Of a stretch of 64,000 bases of DNA, positions 1 through 15,338 are shown one piece after another. The stretch covers positions 1-64,000 of the forward strand of contig JBNGIQ010009093.1 of the NCBI GenBank assembly GCA_049999765.1, in the 5' to 3' direction. Position numbers and translations under genes: made by a program. Position 1 is the first letter of the stretch, and each line of letters opens with the position of its first letter. The notes below the pieces were generated by a model. It worked only from the letters and a program-made list of their open reading frames with translations. It was not told the DNA's origin and did no database searches. This DNA comes from Phaeoceros laevis. Its lineage: Eukaryota > Anthocerotophyta > Anthocerotopsida > Notothyladales.

Positions 1-3000
1 ATGAAACACCAACTTAGGTTGCTCTGCCGCATGGCTTGCTAGCGCGCGGCCTTGGCCAACTAAACCGTGCGGCCATTCTTGCTTGGCGCGCATGGCTATG
101 GCCAGCTCGAGCGCGCGGCCCTGAAATTGGCATGACTCTTGCTCTCCAGTTTTGTCCTAACCTAGTTCGTTCATAATTCGAGCATCACTAAAATCTTGAT
201 TTCATCTTGAGCAGACAATCTCTTGTTAAAATATAGGAGTCATTGTACACTTGCCTACTTTCTAGTACTGTCTAAGTTTCTACATGCTAGTTTCTTAGTT
301 GAATAGTATTTGCTCGTGATTTATCTGAACTCTATCGTTGGGTAGCTGATTATAATTTTGGCAAACCGGGTGTTTCACTATTTTCACTACAATAATTTGC
401 AGATGGGCATGTCTTACAAGCATAGATAAAGGCGTTAGACCTTCAACCATGAAGGTGTTACCTGACTCTTGGGATTCGCTAGCTTAGGCTAGGAGCACCA
501 TCACACCAATCATACGAGTAAGAAACACATGGTATGCAAATTTGTGATAGAAAGGAGAAGCACAAGAAAAAGGAGAACTTCGTACAGCAATGTGACTTTT
601 ACAATAGCAACCTGATGGCTGGTGTATGTCNNNNNNNNNNNNNNNNNNNNNNNNNNNNNNNNNNNNNNNNNNNNNNNNNNNNNNNNNNNNNNNNNNNNNN
701 NNNNNNNNNNNNNNNNNNNNNNNNNNNNNNCCTAAATTGTTTCTATGAATACAAACATGAATCTAAACTTTTGATATGGTAAAACAAAACAAATTGGTTG
801 ACTACATAGCAGCTAGTTAGAAAGTTTAGAAAGTGGGAAGTTTCATGGGAATTAAATTTAAGACATACTTTTATCATCTTTAGGGTTTTGAAATACCCTG
901 CCGGAAATCACCTGCATATTCTCCTATGAAAGGCTATGAGGAACTAGACCTAATGCCTAATAGTGATAAGCTTGGAAAACGAAAGAGCGACCGACGTTTG
1001 ATGAAGCACTAACCGCATTTGTTTAGTCGACAAAGGGAGTGGAAAGTGGTGTGGAAGCCCTGATGGGGTTGGAACAACCAGCGTGGAGGTGAGTGACAAC
1101 AAAAGGAAAGGCGATACTGACTGACGGACTGACGGAAGAGTGGGAAAAAGAGGGGGTGTAGTAAGATTGGCGCGTGAAACATGCAGCGAGACATGCATGC
1201 ATTGTGACTTGAATGACTAGACTGCGACTATTGGAACAGGGGGTAGCTTTTCAGACGTGGCAGCTTTTGGATGTGTGTTTCGGGAGAAAATGAAAGGTGT
1301 TAAAGGCCGAAAGCAAAGGGGAAGCTTATCCGGGCTGGGCTGCTGCTTCCCTTGTTCCCGCTGCTGCGGCTGGCTGCTGTAGACTAGTCTACATAACGCC
1401 TGCAGCGCTAGAGAAGCGAGGGATGTGGGCGCCGAGCATTGGCGGAGGGACGCCAAACAATTGTTTTGGCGAAAAAAAGTGGGGAGTAAAGGATCGGATC
1501 CGGTTCCGCCTCGATCCACACGCATGATTGCCGCACTCGTGGACGCCTGGGCGGCGGCCACCTCCGCTACTCACTACCGGCCATGAGATTATATATAAGC
1601 AGCCAATATATATTCCAATCGTTTTTCGCAAATAGGGACGGTTGCATAACGGGGACAACCAGCTTTTCTACATTTTTGGGGCACACTGTAATGCTGCAGC
1701 TGCAGGCACACACAGCCCAACAAAGGCAAAAGGGAACTTGGTTTTAGGGAAGAGGAACTGGTTGCAGCACCTGTAGCGGCCTTCCACCTGGGAGTGTGCG
1801 AGAAGGGAATGTTGTCAGCATAGCTTAACAGTACCCAAAAGTCCACCACTGTAGAGACACAGAGGCACAGTCTGGCTTCTGCTGGTACATACATACGTGG
1901 TTCCGATTCGTGCCTGCCCGTGCTGCCTGTACTCTACTGGACTACGTAGGCTTCCAGGTAGTTGTGCACCGTGCAGACAAGGGAGAAAAAGAGTTGTTTC
2001 TGCAAAGAAAAAAAGCAGAAAAAATGAGAAGTGCAATTGAAGATAACGGAACGGGGGTGGATGCTGCCTGCCAGTGCGAGTGCCGGTGCCGGTGCGAGCC
2101 ATCATTGGGATGTCAATAATGTTACGGGGGTGGTGGTGAATATGAAAAAGCAAGAGTAAATGGAGGCAGCTGGCAGGCGCCAGGCGAGGCTTTCACCGCC
2201 TTTACTTTTACCCCCCGCCCCCCTGAGCGCGAGGGCGCCAGAAAGGGTACGGGCCTTGTCACCCGATCATTGCAAATTTGCAAATGCTTCCTCATGAGAC
2301 CTCCTCCTTCCTCCTCATAGAGGGAGTCAAGTCGTGAAAAAGAGGGAGGCCAGCCAGTAAGCAGTGGGTAGTAAAAAACTGACATGCAGGTATGTAGAGT
2401 CGGTGCCGCACTGCCGGTGCTTTTGAATTCTATTTTAGATGAAATAACAAACAAAATGTTATGAGAAATGGTGAGGTGGCGCAACGATACAAAGAGCTAC
2501 TTTTTGGTACTGCGCCGCCGAGCCCCATTGGGCCACGCCGCTGCTTTCCTCGCTCCGCTTTGTACTGTATGAAAGAAAAAAAAGGAAAGCAACACCTGAG
2601 GGAGGGCGGCACAAGCGGAGGAAGGATCCCGCTTTTCCCACATATATTTAAATTGTCATCAAGAAAGACTGATCTATCCAACAGCACCGCCACCAAGTTA
2701 CCAACCACGAAAGCAGAGTTTGTGAAACTTATTATGTGTATGGGTGTTCATCCTGTGAATTAGAGTGACATTCAAGGGGAATAGGAAGAATGGGTTAGTT
2801 GGAGGACAACAAGAAACACGATTTGGTGGTGCAGCCGGGGCCGGGGATCTCAACGGACGCTGCAGGTGTTGTCGTTCCAGAGTTCCACAGTTTTTTGTGG
2901 GGCCCTATGTACAAAAGGGAAAAGGAAGCGGTTTCGGATTTCGGATAAGCTTTGGCAACCTTTGGGCAAGGGATGCATCCAGCCATCCATGGCCATCCAT

Positions 3001-5085
3001 CCATGGCCATCCTTCCATCCATCGGGAAGAACTTGGTTGCAACGAATGGAACGAGCGGAATGGCTGGCTGGCTGGGGATAGCGCCTGAAAAGATGGCGGC
3101 TCCGGCGGACTGGACTGAACACTGAACTGGACTGGATATTTAATTGCTACCTTCCAAGGCTTTGCTTTTCGCGGGAGGGAGGGGAAGGCCCAGAGCGCGG
3201 CGGGCGGTATCGATGTTTTGGGCCTTATTATTACAGGACTCACTCTTGTTTCTTTTTGGAAACCCTTGATTGCAGCTTGCCTTGGCCCTAAAATAAAAAT
3301 AGAAAGCATTTACAATTTTGAGCTTATGATTACAAGCCCGGAAAGGGAGCTTTTGGATTGGTCTTGTTGCTGCAGTGCAGACTATCTCGCCGCCCGCGCG
3401 CGGCAGCAGCAATTCCTCGTTGCATCATTTTCATTGCTCATTGCAAAGCACCGCCAGCCCAGAGTTTCCAGTTTCCAGTTTTGGAAGGAAGCTAGACCCG
3501 TGGAAGGGATCGGCGTGGAAAGGCGTGCCAGCTGTGGGCTCTGTCACTCCATTCCTGGGCCTCTCCTTATTATCTGCTACACCATCATCCGCCATCTTTC
3601 CCATGCCATGGATTTATGATGAAGGAAGCTGGCAGCCAAGCAGCGCGGCGCCCGCCCTGGCCTACATCTCGACACGTAAGCAGCCCGAGCGCCATGTGCG
3701 CAACAACAAGCTCTGCTAAAATAACTACTACATCACCCCTGCCTTGCCGCCTCTAATGGCCTTTAGCCACGTACGCATGCATATAACATGGGATGGATGT
3801 AAATCCTACTGACGGCGGGGGCGGGGCAATTTTAAAGAGGTCCAATCCGATGACGTGACAGTTAAATCTTTGCTGCTGCTTTGGGCCCGGGTTGGGTTAT
3901 TAATAACTTGGGTTTGGAGGTGATTTGGAGGAGGCGGAGCGGCTAATAAGCCGGGTCTGACGCTTTTAGATCCGCCTGGGGATCTGCCCATCATTGTTGC
4001 AATCATTCCTTGCCTCACTATTGCTATGGGCAGTCGTGGAGCAGTGTCTGCTCGCCAGCTCGGACGCAAGGCGGGGCCCGCCCCCACCCCCTCACCCTTA
4101 ACCGCCGGCCCCCTTCCCTGCCTGCTAAACAGTCTACTACAGTAGAAGTGCATGTGTAGCGGCAGCAGCCAGACAGGAAGACACCAACAACGAACACATA
4201 GACTACGCAGTATCTGTTCTTCGTCCTCTTCCACCACTTTGTTATGTTGCCGGGACACCGGGACGGGACGGGAGAAATAACTGCACAAAACCAAAAGAAA
4301 AAGAAAAAAGAAAAATGCTGCTGCTGCTGCTGTTTCTGCTTTGTTTGGTTTTTCAAGACAACCGAACCCAAAGAAAAGAAGAAGAAGAAACAGACGACGA
4401 TGATGACGATGATAAATTGAGACTCGTGAGGAAATGGATGAATGGATGCATGCATTGCGGGTCACCGGAGGCCACTCGATTACAAGGCAGCGCGAATTAC
4501 CGGCGCGCAGCAGTAGTAAAGAAGGCAGGCTATAGCCATCATTTGGTTGCTCAATAATGGTAATGGGGAGAAAAAAAGAGAGGGGCTGGCAGCAGTCAGG
4601 AAAGGCGAAGGCAAGGCAGAGAGATGGGATGGAAATGGTCCAATGGATGATGATAGTTTTTATTTTTACAAACAAAAAAAAAAGGCAAGGCCCTGCCCTC
4701 GGTGCCCTTGGCCCTTATTATTAAGGAAGGCAAGGCGGAAAGGAAACGAGGGAGGGATGGGGTGGCCCCAGCTTTTGCTTTGGGTACGGCATATGATGGA
4801 CGCGAGCCTAAAAGCCTTGCTCTCCTCCTTTTCCGCATTGATGGAAAACAGCCACCCCGTTACCGCTGGCGCTGCCATCCCGTTACCGCCCCTCACCAAA
4901 AGCATGCGTTTTGTATGCCAGCGCGCCCGGCCTAGCCACGGCCAGCGAGGCATCGCGCTCCCCCTCGCCGTGCTGCGCCTCGTACAGCCCTGCCGCTCCC
5001 CATCCCCTGCGCCCTCCTGGCCCATAACGGTATACGGCGAGGGGGAGGGGGAGCCTCATATGCATTTTTTTTATCGGCCACCCTC
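1..5085. other. gene-free upstream region with a 100-N assembly gap
   Basis: I see no convincing gene here. The stretch holds an unresolved gap of 100 N at 631-730, many short homopolymers and simple motifs (for example CCATC-type repeats around 2985-3020), and several long ORFs on both strands, the longest about 290 codons at 3806-4675 on the minus strand. Those ORFs are compositionally biased, overlap each other and resemble no family I know. The first 130 bases are rich in GCGCGCGGCC-type motifs and may belong to an older repeat. The right-hand part is probably the promoter region of the flavin monooxygenase gene that follows. Confidence 0.6.
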
Positions 5086-5093
5086 TTTATAAG
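5086..5093 (+). promoter_or_regulatory. candidate TATA box of the YUCCA gene
   Basis: The sequence TTTATAAG sits after a GC- and CT-rich stretch, about 850 bp before the first start codon of the flavin monooxygenase gene. The interval to the ATG is pyrimidine-rich, as long plant 5' leaders often are. If this is the core promoter, the 5' UTR is unusually long or contains a leader intron. Confidence 0.35.
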
Positions 5094-5944
5094 CAATGCG
5101 CGATGCGTCCAAATCCCATTCCCCGGCACTCCCCAGCCTACCAGCCCGCCTTTCTTTCTTTAGCCACTGCCCTCCGTCTGCTCTCCTTGGCTCCTCTTTT
5201 CTCTTCATACCTGCCCCTGCCTGCCTGCCCGCCACACCACACCAGCCAGGCGGCCACTGAAGTGAGCCGAGGTTGCACTTTTTTCGCACCAGCTGAAGAG
5301 CTCGAGTGTAGCTCACATTGCTGCTACACTCACTGCAGTCTACAGGCGAGGTGGAGGCCCTTGCTGCTGTCTTGTCCGTCCCAGCCAGCAAGTTCAGTCC
5401 AGGCTGCCTATCCATCCATCCATCCATCCATCCATTGGTGCTCTCCCAGCCGTAGAGGTTGGGTGTGCTGTGCCTGTCGTCGCTGTCCCTTTCCCTCGCG
5501 CCTTTCATTTTCTGTGCCAGGCCAAGGACCGGGACCGGACGAGGCGAGCTTACCTTCATCCACTTCCGTGACGGGACGACGCAGGGAAAAAAGAGGAAGA
5601 GGAGGAAGAGGGAAAATCCCTTTCCCCGCGCGATCGATCAGCACTGGGACTTGACTCCACTCCCGCATTTGTGCTTGCCTTCCAGTTTTTAGTGCGTGTT
5701 TGCATTCCCCTGGAATCCGGCATACACCGCGGAACGTGCCTCTTTCGAGTGGCGCAGGCAATTTTGGCTCCCAATTGGGAAACTCCTCCGGCACTCACTC
5801 CAGCTGCAGTGCTGCAGCTTGCAAGGAGGGGAAGCAGCAGTGACTTTTGGTGCTAGCTACCATCTTCTTCATCTTTAGCAGAGAGGGAACGAGGAAGGGA
5901 GACGGGAAGGAGGAAGGGAGTCCATTGCTGGTTGAAGAGAAAAA

Positions 5945-7749
5945 ATGCCTCCGTTTTACGCTGATTGCTGGGGCCAAGCCGAGGCGGAGGACGAGTTGTA
6001 CCAGCAGCAGCAGAGGGAGAGGGGGCACCAGCAGAGGAGGAGGATGAGCTCCAGGAAGCAGCCTGTGCTTGTGGAAGGGCCTATCATCGTAGGCGCCGGT
6101 CCCGCGGGTCTGGCTGCCGCTGCGTCTTTGAAGGACAAGGACATCCCCAGCCTCATCATCGAGCGGGCCGACTGCATCGCGTCTCTGTGGAAGTACAAGA
6201 CATACGACCGGCTGCATCTGCACATCCCCAAGCACTTTTGCGAGCTGCCGCTCATGCCCTTCCCGGAGGACTACCCAGCCTACCCCACCAGGCAGCAATT
6301 CATCGACTACCTGGAGGACTACGCCTCGCACTTCCACATCCGCCCCCGCTTCAACCAGAGTGTCGCCTCCGCGGCCTTCGATTCCAGCCTTGGAATGTGG
6401 CGGGTGAGAACCACTCCTACTTCCTCCTGCCGGCCCTCTTCCCAGGAGGACGATGAAGATGAAGAGGAAGAGTACGCGAGCAAGTGGCTGATTGTGGCAA
6501 CCGGGGAGAACGCGGAGACGGTGACGCCGCAGCTGCCCGGGATGGACGTCTTCCGAGGGGAGTCGCTGCATTCCAGCCAGTACCGCAACGGAGCTCAGCT
6601 GCGGGACAAGAAGGTGCTCGTCGTCGGCTGCGGCAACTCGGGCATGGAGATTGCGCTCGACCTCGCCAACCACGGCGCCAGGCCCAGCATTGCCGTCCGC
6701 AGCCCGGTATGTCCCTCTTTCACCAGCCTCAGCTTTTCCTTCTTCCCTTCTCCATTCGTTCATTCATTCCCTCCCTTCAGACTGTTTGGTTGGAACAAGT
6801 GAGGCATTCGTTCCTTCATCCACTGACTGGCTGGTTTGTTGTTCCTTCTTTCAGGTGCACGTACTTCCCAGAGAAGTGCTGGGCCGCTCCACCCTGCAGG
6901 TGGCCATGGCTCTCTTGAGAGTCTTCCCCATGTGGGTCACCGACTACATCCTGGTGCTCTACACTTGGCTGCTCATGGGCAACACGGCCCACTACGGTCT
7001 GTGCCGCCCCTCCAAGGGCCCCATGGAGCTCAAGGATACCGCCGGCAAGACCCCCGTCCTGGACGTCGGAACCGTTGCCAAGATTCGGAGTGGCCACATC
7101 AAGGTATTTTCACGCAACCTCCTTCCTTCCCTCTCACAAATTTCAACCGACTTCCTCCCAGGAGGGAGTGCTTTCAATTTGTCATTTTATCACCTGACAA
7201 GGAGCTCAGAATCTGACGCGCTTTCCATTCCGTCTCTGCCTCCTTCAGGTCACATGCGCCGTCCAAAGCCTCACTCGAGACGGAGTCACATTCGCCGATG
7301 GTACCTGCGGGGATTTTGACTGCATCATCTGGGCTACCGGATTCAGGAGCAACGTCCCCAGATGGCTCAAAGTAAGTAGTCACATCTGTCTGCCCCACGC
7401 TAGCGCTGCAAAACCAGTTCGGGATGTGAAAAACAGTTCCTCTCTTCCTTGGAGAATGCACGTCTGATCATATCCCGTTCCTGGAATCGTGCAGGATGAC
7501 ACAGTTTTCGGAGCAGACGGGTTGCCCAAGGCGGCCTTCCCGCACGGGTGGAAAGGCACCAGGGGGCTGTACGTGGCGGGTATGTCCAAGCGAGGGCTCA
7601 AGGGAACCTCTTTCGAGGCCAGGCAGATAGCGCAGGAGATCAGCACCTCCTTCGAGAAGCAAATCTGCGTCTGCCCGGTGCCTGTGTACTCCTCCAGGAC
7701 AGTCTACAAGATGAGCAATCCCTCCACCCAGGGTCTCAGGACAAGATAA
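5945..7749 (+). CDS. YUC: YUCCA-type flavin monooxygenase (indole-3-pyruvate monooxygenase)
   Basis: Enzymes of this family convert indole-3-pyruvate to the auxin indole-3-acetate using FAD and NADPH. The model has four exons, 5945-6706, 6855-7103, 7249-7371 and 7495-7749, all with GT-AG introns at phase 0, giving 462 residues. Visible motifs in order are the FAD-binding GAGPAG (residues 50-55), ATGENAE around residue 180, [11 protein letters not shown], the NADPH-binding GCGNSG (about 228-233) and the C-terminal ATGF motif. A second in-frame ATG at 6044 (Met34) lies closer to the usual family start, so the first 33 Gln/Arg-rich residues may be leader rather than protein. A Glu/Asp-rich insertion (EDDEDEEEE) precedes the ATG motif. 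Four exons match the usual YUCCA gene structure. Family assignment is very secure; the exact start is not. Confidence 0.95.
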
Positions 7750-8514
7750 CTATTTCCCACCCTAGGACTACTACACCCAGCCAGCCTTTTTTTTGTTAGC
7801 CAAGGCGAACCCATTCGGATAGGTAGGCAGCTAGTCTAACCCCGACCAATTTTTTTAGTCACACTCACACACGACATTGTACACTGGGATAGACCATGTG
7901 ACCAGGCGCCACTGTACATTGGCAAATTGCGCCTGGTCACTTGGTATATACAATACAGAGCTCTTAGTTCTTTCTTCTTCCCGTCTCGTCGTTTCGGTTT
8001 GACTTTGACTGCTTCTGATTTTTGTTCATAACGTGCTCACACTGTGAGTGTCATCGATACACGGAAAAAAGATGCTTCTCATTTGTAAACGAAGAATAAG
8101 AACGTTATGAATGGCAACCTGTTTATGCACTGTGCAAATGACCAAAAGCATCTGTTCCTGGCCTCTTCTTCACTAGCTCCCAACGACTCAGTTGACTGCT
8201 GCTGACTCAACCGTCAATTTAGAAGTCTTCTAAGAGCGAAATGTACACACTGTAGGACCAGAAGTAAGCTGAGTCTCGATCATGCACTTTGCATAGCTAC
8301 CTCAGCAAGAGCAGAAACAGAAGGTTCATGATCAACGTATCATACACAGGTGATGGACAGTCGCCAAGTTTGCACCTCCATCTAGTCACCAGCTTCTGAT
8401 GATCCCTTCTTTCTTTGTGTGCCCAAGCCACCTCTTGTTGGTGGCACTCGGTGCTGGTGAAAGATTCTGTGCACAATCGGTCTTGCCTCTGAGTCACTAA
8501 TCTAAGTCGAACTT
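7750..8514. other. intergenic region between convergent genes
   Basis: This separates the 3' end of the plus-strand YUCCA gene from the 3' end of the minus-strand DGAT1 gene. It should hold both 3' UTRs. I see no further gene, RNA or repeat. Confidence 0.6.
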
Positions 8515-11500
8515 TCAAAAGGGGCCACTACCCTCGTACAACCTTCTGTAATCTGTCGTCAGATGTTGCTGAGCTTGCTGCAGGTTGACCACATCGTGAT
8601 AGTAGAGCAAAAGGCACATGGGTTGACCCACTATGCAGAAAAAGAACCAAAAAACCATGTTCCCAACCTGTGAAAACAGGCCAACCAGAATTCAGACCCC
8701 CAAAACTGTTTGTCTGTGAAAATCATAAAATTGTTTTAGAATCAAAACCCAACACAGACCCACTGCTTTCATGTTGGGGACACATCTGCTTTTGGCTTAC
8801 CATGGCATTCTTGAATTTGCTGTGCAGGTAGTTCGTTAGCACAACCAAGGGCACCTGTTTTGGTGATCGAAGAAAGCTCATGTCAGCATCACAATTGGAC
8901 CATGGCAAAACATTCTCCCAGCCACACTACAGGAAGGCCATTGCATACCTGCATCATTATGCCCAAAAAGGCCCAACCCCGGACCATGTGGCATGGGATC
9001 CCAACACAGAGCTGCCAAATTTCAACCAGCCAGCATATCATGTCAGATGATGCAAAAAGCCTCTACACTGTGTTCCCAGCTGCTCAACGTTGAACATTTT
9101 GTAAGTGTGGCAACGAGCTGCAGCAAGAATACCAACCTCGTGAAAGACACCAGAGACTGCGAATACTACACACAATGCAAGTTTCTGCACAACCACTGCC
9201 AACTTTAGTAGCTGTTTTATGAGTACAAATCAAATGCGTACATGTTTTGCTTCTTCCTCTCAAATTGACAAAGTCTTAATGGCATTGCAGTTTCAACCTG
9301 CACCAAGAGGGTAGTGACAAGAAACAAAGCAGAACCACCACGTACCCTTGAAAACCCAAGTCGGACACAAGGGAAGTAGATGTGGCGAACCATCCATCTA
9401 TGCACTGGCTGCACAACAGGAAAAAGATTATCTCAGCCTCACACTTTCATCCAGGCATGGTGGAGAACTCAACAACGGGCAAACAATATCCCAAACAAGT
9501 TTAGTGTTGAGAACTCAACATAATGATCCAGCGTAAATGGACAAGGAGTGGCTCACCATGTTCCACATACGCCAATACTGCAGACAATAGTTCCAGCATC
9601 AAGGTAACCCCACAGTTGCAGTTCACAAAGCAACGTGTCAGTCATTTTCTACAAAGAACACAACTACAGAAGCAACAGATACGATAGGTTGCAGAACTGC
9701 CACCTCTCCTGGGCTGGATGGCACAAACAATCGAAAGAAAGCACAATTACCTCTTCTACGGTCTGGGCATTCCACCAGTCCTTGTAAAACTCTCTGTCAC
9801 CAAACTGTGTAACCTCTGCCAAAATATTAAGCCTACAGACAGAAGCAGTATACAAACCTCAGGAGATGCATCTTAAACATGTAATGCCAAAGCGTAGCAA
9901 TCGTGACATGACAAACACTAGCACATACTACACCAAAAAACAGTACTTACCAAACATGGAAAAGGCAATAGAACATGCAGAGCCACACGTATAGTGTTGG
10001 AATTGACAGCTTCAACACTCTTTCAATGGCATTCAGATAGTTGCCCTTCAAAGGATGCTGTGAGTTCTTGACTGTTGGATTGATGTACTGTCAACATTGA
10101 AAAGTCTTCCTCTTAGCTCCTGTTTTAGTGTTACGTTCCGCAGCAACTTATGCCCAACATAGGTGAAGGAGCAGCTAAAAAATTCAACCAGTTACCACAC
10201 CCTATGCTGTTGTGCTAAACCATCTACCTGCTCTATTATGAAACCCATTAAACCCAGGAAGACCAGCAGCTTCACTGACTGCCGGAGAACCCAGCCTTTG
10301 CGTATGGGCTCAGATCTTGGATACCCGAGCTGCAACCAAACCCCCAACAGATATAATAGGTACGAAAGTGCAACAATTTGTAGTCACAAGTACCCCCCTG
10401 TATTACTACTACAGGTATTAGCGACATGCAATTTATCAATATAAGGTCCACTTCCAAACCCTTCCTATAACTGCCTGCTAACCTGGTAGCATAGAGTTGG
10501 AGCAACCATAAAATAGGTGATGTCCTCCAGCGTGATGTTGTCTGGATACTCCAGGTCTGGTAAATCAGCTGGCATGTCCGGCTGCTCGCAAAATAATGAC
10601 AACAGCCACAAGCTGAGTTTAGCTATAAGCTAATCTGCATTAACAAGATTATGGTAACAATATTGCACCAGGTGAAACATTCTCAAACCCCTGAATTCAG
10701 AAAGATCAAGGACAGTGCGACAGCATGCTCAACCTTGTCTGCTCACAAATATCTAAGCAACAAGCAGATCTGACATATTTACTTTGCAACGGCCTCTCTC
10801 TAACCAGCTGCTGCTGAGTTTATATCACGGCTCACCCTCAAACCATCCTTCTTCAAAGCCCGAATATCATAGTTGGTATGAGCATAGGACACTAGCTTCA
10901 TCCAAATTGTGATGGAAAGCAAAATAAGTACAAACCCAAATAGCAGTGCCGATTGAACCCTGCAATCACCAACCATCTGTCAACAGTGAGAACCTTAAAG
11001 ATAAGAGGCAAACATAATACCACCCAAAATATGTTGACAATCCTCTGGTCACTAGCATGCACCCTCAGCGTCAGGACGGCTTTCTGCATTCCTGCGGAAA
11101 GATTGCCTTGAAACCAACATGCTATGTAAAATTCCTACTCTTGAACACTTCAGCTCGGTACCCACAACAGAGCGGAGCCCTTCAGGGAATGTTCAAAACC
11201 CAAAGTGACCTAATCAGCTGTACCTGTAGATGACATATGCAGGGTATAAAACTGCTCCAGCGCTGATAATAGCATGAGCGAGTGCTACAATCTGCAAAGG
11301 TGGATGCAACACACAAAATTACGCTGGTATCCAATGCAAAGGCTACCATCTCCTACAGAATGTGGATTTTATCTTATTCGTGGTCCAAAATGGATACTCA
11401 TGTTGAACATACCAGTTCTGGGAGGATAGGAAAACACACTTTGAGCTTTTCAACCATAAGGGCACAGAATGGGAAGATAGGGAGGCTTAACCTGCCAACA

Positions 11501-12242
11501 TCAGAAATGACAGATCAATGCTCCAACCATGAAAACTTGTAACGCACATCGTGTTCAACAGCAGGCTAAAGTGAAGAAGGGTGCAGGTTGAGTAGTGCCT
11601 TTACCCACACATAAAAAGGGGCCAATCCTTTAACGACTTAGAGCTGAACCAGAAGCCAGATTGGATAAGAATTCCATACTGTAAGCAAGCCCGGATGAGA
11701 CACTTTAGATGGATACCTCATGACTCAGCACTTATCAACAAGCTACTACACAACAGCTAGGAGCAAGGTTACAAAAGAAGACCTGGACCATACCTTCAGC
11801 AAATTTTCAATGATGAGCCTAGAATTCACGGCTAGAAGCACTACCACACACAAATTGAAGAGGCCCGCGTGGCTCTGCAGTATTGTCAACGATTCAGCAC
11901 GTTAATACGGTGCGTTCCAGTCCACCAAAGGGCGCACAAACACCAGAAGCTGAAAATTTCAGGACTTCATCAAATCGAAAGCAATCGGAATGGAGCAGGA
12001 ACCTGTTTAAAAATTGCATCCGAACTGAGAGGACTCTCTTTGGGTCTCCTATGAGCAGCCAGAGACGGTCTGACGGTGAATCTTTTACAAACATCCCCGT
12101 AAGAAGGTCCTTCAGACTGGGCCGCACTGGCAGGTGAGTCAGTTTCCTGCGCAACCTCCTTCACCGACCCATTTGCATTTGGTGTTGGAGAATTCTTTCT
12201 CCGACGCTGGCGCACCCCCTCTCCGTCCCGATTAGCCCCCAT
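8515..12242 (-). CDS. DGAT1: diacylglycerol O-acyltransferase 1 (DGAT1)
   Basis: DGAT1 is the ER-membrane MBOAT enzyme that makes triacylglycerol from diacylglycerol and acyl-CoA. I could place 16 exons in transcription order: 12003-12242, 11794-11874, 11605-11678, 11413-11491, 11224-11291, 10836-10959, 10483-10581, 10228-10329, 9951-10087, 9751-9832, 9557-9577, 9346-9408, 9137-9184, 8949-9011, 8801-8854 and 8515-8667. Every junction is GT-AG and every phase agrees, giving 495 residues, close to the usual plant length. Visible family motifs are [37 protein letters not shown], the FHE histidine that is catalytic in this family, and [12 protein letters not shown]. Many hydrophobic segments fit a multipass enzyme. 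The N-terminal 60 residues are polar and poorly conserved, as in other plants. Exon 11 is only 21 nt and encodes YWRMWNM. Confidence 0.96.
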
Positions 12243-13231
12243 CAGATGTTATGAATTCGTTCTCTGCATGCTAAGTTTGAAGACTAAGACAGGGACAGCG
12301 CAGTTTTATTTCAGTTCCCTTTCGGTGGTCAGAAGGCAGCCGGTTCATTTCAAGATTCTGTGTGTTTCTTCGAGCACAGAACAGACGACGCAAGTACGAG
12401 ACACTTGGCTGCTCTTCGCGACTGTCTAGCGAGAACAAGCCACTTGGACTGCTCTGCGAGACTCTCTACCCTCGAGAGAGCCCAGCCCCGCTCCCAACGC
12501 ATTAATTTCAGTAATGGTGTAACCAGCATGGAAGGCGTCGGCGGGTTTAGGTGGGCAACGTGTCGGTTCCGTTTTAGTTATTATCTGGAAATAGAAACTC
12601 TGCGGCTTATTGCTTCGAGGACGGAGTTCGAGCGGATTCAATAGGTGCTTCCGACTTTCAGCTCTTGCAGTTTCAAACAAGTCCTTGAATGAGCACAACC
12701 GGACTTCGGGTACCGCACTGCAGTACAGTGCGGCAGGCAATTTACTTCACGTCACGTCTATTTGCTAAAGAACTTACCAATTAGGATCCCACCTGGTGAC
12801 GGATCTTCAGGCCAAATACCAGTACAAGGACAACACATTAGTCCGGCAGGAGGAGAAAGCTGCGGCTTCCACCACATAAGTCAGTAACATTAGCATAAGG
12901 TTGCATTGATAATATAGACATCAATGGTAATATAGACATCGCATAGTCTAGACCATAAGTTGGTGGTTACCTAGATCCAATTCAGATGTATGATACAGGT
13001 GGAACATCAGATGCATCAACGGCCATCAGCATACACGAGAGATTGCCAGCAACATCTAGCAACTACCACAAAAAAGCACCTGACTTTTCCACTTCCGATA
13101 ACCAACTCCCAATGAGGATTAGTAGAAGCCCTTGCAGTCAGGAGACGGGCAGAGGGCACCTACTTTTACAGTAAATCAACACAAAATGATGTCTTGTGAA
13201 ACCCTGCCAAACATACATAAGAGTGCACACG
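12243..13231. other. intergenic region: DGAT1 5' side and AGC kinase 3' side
   Basis: The upstream gene on this strand (AGC kinase) ends at 13232 and DGAT1 begins at 12242, so the stretch should contain the kinase 3' UTR, the DGAT1 promoter and its 5' UTR. A short direct repeat of an AATATAGACATC motif occurs near 12908-12940. No other gene is visible. Confidence 0.55.

Positions 13232-15338
<2,107 letters not shown>

Noticed and set aside
3806-4675. 289-codon minus-strand ORF before the YUCCA gene
   Set aside because: Composition is dominated by runs of Phe, Leu and Ala from simple repeats. It overlaps other ORFs on both strands, has no family resemblance and no sensible splice partners.
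9060-9127. Alternative DGAT1 exon ending near 9120
   Set aside because: Its reading frame does not give the CIAVPC-type segment, whereas 8949-9011 gives LCVGIPCHM in phase.
9217-9345. Read-through of DGAT1 exon 12 that looks weakly like the following domain
   Set aside because: It lacks the FHE histidine. A proper exon with [16 protein letters not shown] exists at 9137-9184 with matching phase.
10898-11089. Possible DGAT1 exon reading onward from 11089
   Set aside because: Only the part at 10836-10959 matches the family. The rest is intron; the exact phase fit from 11224 to 10959 leaves no room for another exon.
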